DNA of 7,550 nt, from contig DLXG01000320.1 in NCBI GenBank assembly GCA_003448875.1, forward strand, positions 1-7,550, read 5' to 3'. The position numbers and the translations under genes were made by a program. This stretch comes from Anaerolineaceae bacterium (GTDB taxonomy: Bacteria > Chloroflexota > Anaerolineae > Anaerolineales > Anaerolineaceae). The notes under the pieces were generated by a model. It ran no database searches. It saw only the letters and a program-made list of their open reading frames with translations, and was not told where the DNA came from. Shown in pieces: positions 6,203 to 7,550 of the stretch (the first letter of the stretch is position 1; every line of letters starts with the position of its first letter).

Positions 6203-7550
6203 TCACTCAACCGCCTCGAAGGTGATCGAAATGCGGGTGCCTTTTCCGACCTCGGATTCGGCAACGACTTTGCCTCCCTGCGCTTCGACCAGCGCTTTGA
6301 CAATCGCCAGCCCCAGCCCGCTGCCGCCGCTCTCGCTGTGACGGGAGGTATCCACACGCTGAAACCGTTCAAAGATGCGGGGCAATTCCTCCGGCGGAAT
6401 GCCGCTGCCCGTATCCTCCACCTCCAAGATGACCCGTTCAGGTTCCTCCCGGACGCGCAGGGTAACCTCCCCTCCCGGCGGAGTGTAGCGCAGCGCATTG
6501 CTGATAAGGTTGTCCATCACCTGCATCATGCGGTCTTCGTCCACGCGGATCAGACGAGTCTCAGTCCCCTCCTCAACCCGCAGCCGGACGCCAGCCTGAT
6601 CGGCATGATGCTGGAACAGTGAAGCAGCCCGCCTGAGCAGAGCTAGCGGCTGGATGGGACGCGGGTAAAGGTTGAGTTCGCCCGCATCCGCCTGCGAGAG
6701 CATCCGCAGGTCGCTGACCATCTTTTGCAGACGCTCGATCTCCTGATAAATCAAATCCAGACGCTGAGGCGTTGGCTGAAGGACACCGTCCCGCATGGAT
6801 TCGATATAACCGGCAATCACCGTCAGCGGGGTGCGCAGATCGTGAGCGATGTCGGCAGTCATCTGTCGGCGCAGCTGATTGGCCCGGGCAATTTGCTGGC
6901 TCATCAGATTGAACGCCTGCGCCAGTTCACCAATCTCATCCTGCGAACGCACCGCTACCTGCTGTTCCAGTTCTCCCTCTGCCATGCGCCTGGCGGCCGT
7001 GGTCAAATCCTTAATCGGACGGGTCAACATGCGCGCCAGAAAGACCCCCACCACCAGTGCAATCATCAGCGCGCCACCTCCCCCCACCACCAGAGCCTGA
7101 TTCACCCGGCGCAAAAAGCGGTCTTCTTCGGGGCGTAATCCTGCCAGACGGGCGGGAGAAAGCAAATAGCCGACCGTCTCCCCGTCCACGATGATGGCCG
7201 TTCCCTGCCTGAGTACCGCACTATCCACAAGCGACCCTGGGGGAAAATTGGGCACTCCCGAAACCAGCACCTTCCCGTCCGCATCCGCCAGAGAGAACAG
7301 ACCGCGGCGTTCCAATGCCTGCGGCGGAATCGGCCCGCCACCCTGACCTTCGCCGGGCGGGTGCTGCCATTCGTCCGGCAGGGTCTCTTGTTCGATCTCG
7401 CCCCAGTGCAGGCCGATCTCCTGCCAGTTACCCTGGGTCTGGTAGTACTCCGCCAGCGCCTGCACCAGTTTGGTGCGCTGCTGATCAATGACAAACTGCA
7501 TCAAGCGGTCGGCGCTGGTGATGCGAATAAAGATGGCAAACAGCCCGGCT
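6203..7550 (-). CDS. Membrane sensor histidine kinase, HAMP type (BaeS/ResE-like), N-terminus outside the window
   Basis: The reading frame stays open to the right edge, so this gene is partial. The first 15 visible residues (AGLFAIFIRITSADR) look like the end of a first membrane span, so the true start is beyond 7550 and a TTG/ATG pair at 7499-7504 is not the start. Counting from residue 1 at 7549, about 130 residues form an extracytoplasmic sensor region (aromatic and acidic, with a GEGQGGGP stretch), followed by span two (about 151-173). Next come HAMP (about 174-226), HisKA with AHDLRTPL (His236, codon 6844-6842), N-box DNLISNALRY, DTGSG, F-box RIFERF, and GGSGLGLAI. It ends normally at TGA 6205-6203. 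All kinase motifs are intact. The residue after the phospho-His is Asp instead of the commoner Glu. A response-regulator gene is expected upstream, beyond the right edge. The signal is unknown. Confidence 0.93.
   Translation of the reverse strand, partial: AGLFAIFIRITSADRLMQFVIDQQRTKLVQALAEYYQTQGNWQEIGLHWGEIEQETLPDEWQHPPGEGQGGGPIPPQALERRGLFSLADADGKVLVSGVPNFPPGSLVDSAVLRQGTAIIVDGETVGYLLSPARLAGLRPEEDRFLRRVNQALVVGGGGALMIALVVGVFLARMLTRPIKDLTTAARRMAEGELEQQVAVRSQDEIGELAQAFNLMSQQIARANQLRRQMTADIAHDLRTPLTVIAGYIESMRDGVLQPTPQRLDLIYQEIERLQKMVSDLRMLSQADAGELNLYPRPIQPLALLRRAASLFQHHADQAGVRLRVEEGTETRLIRVDEDRMMQVMDNLISNALRYTPPGGEVTLRVREEPERVILEVEDTGSGIPPEELPRIFERFQRVDTSRHSESGGSGLGLAIVKALVEAQGGKVVAESEVGKGTRISITFEAVE

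Noticed and set aside
7499..7504. TTG/ATG pair as the start of the second sensor kinase.
   Set aside because: The frame continues upstream to the window edge with residues that look like the end of a first membrane span. Starting here would remove that span and leave the sensor region without its membrane anchor.

Overview
The window looks like a chromosomal segment from a member of the Chloroflexota, most likely class Anaerolineae. This rests on recalled family resemblance, not a search. The clues are moderately GC-rich coding DNA, a lipoprotein sugar-binding protein with a long Pro/Ala/Gln linker behind its lipobox, and a large hybrid sensor kinase paired with a response regulator that carries its HTH-like segment at the N-terminus. 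The content is signal transduction plus solute uptake plus one metabolic enzyme. I see no phage, IS, CRISPR or RNA gene. No gene-free stretch exceeds about 181 bases.

Layout: (1) 9-1346, minus strand: the binding lipoprotein of a carbohydrate ABC transporter, strongly resembling the Thermus glucose/galactose-binding protein; the permease genes would be expected off the left edge. (2) 1347-1527: a divergent intergenic region with a perfect Shine-Dalgarno for the lipoprotein, a 7-bp inverted repeat in its leader, a candidate sigma70-type promoter, and two GTG-N3-CAC palindromes exactly 30 bp apart that bracket that promoter. (3) 1528-2736 and 2746-4932, plus strand: a two-gene unit encoding an HTH-like / degenerate GHKL / receiver protein and, 9 bases later, a six-TM hybrid histidine kinase with a degenerate receiver followed by an intact-looking one. 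(4) 4933-4994: a short G-rich convergent junction with a hairpin. (5) 4995-6044, minus strand: mtnA, methylthioribose-1-phosphate isomerase; its true ATG is fixed by an SD that lies inside a small hairpin. (6) 6045-6202: an AT-rich gap with an extended -10 candidate and an imperfect hairpin. (7) 6203 to the right edge, minus strand: an ordinary BaeS/ResE-type sensor kinase, truncated by the window at its N-terminus.

How they fit together (inference): the hybrid kinase and its partner are transcribed divergently from the sugar-binding gene across a region holding duplicated palindromes, so the simplest model is a two-component or phosphorelay pair that controls the sugar transporter. The partner is the most unusual protein here. 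It keeps the fold outline of a kinase ATP domain but lacks the ATP-binding residues, and it has the reverse of the usual REC-then-HTH order. mtnA and the second kinase look functionally unrelated to the sugar locus.
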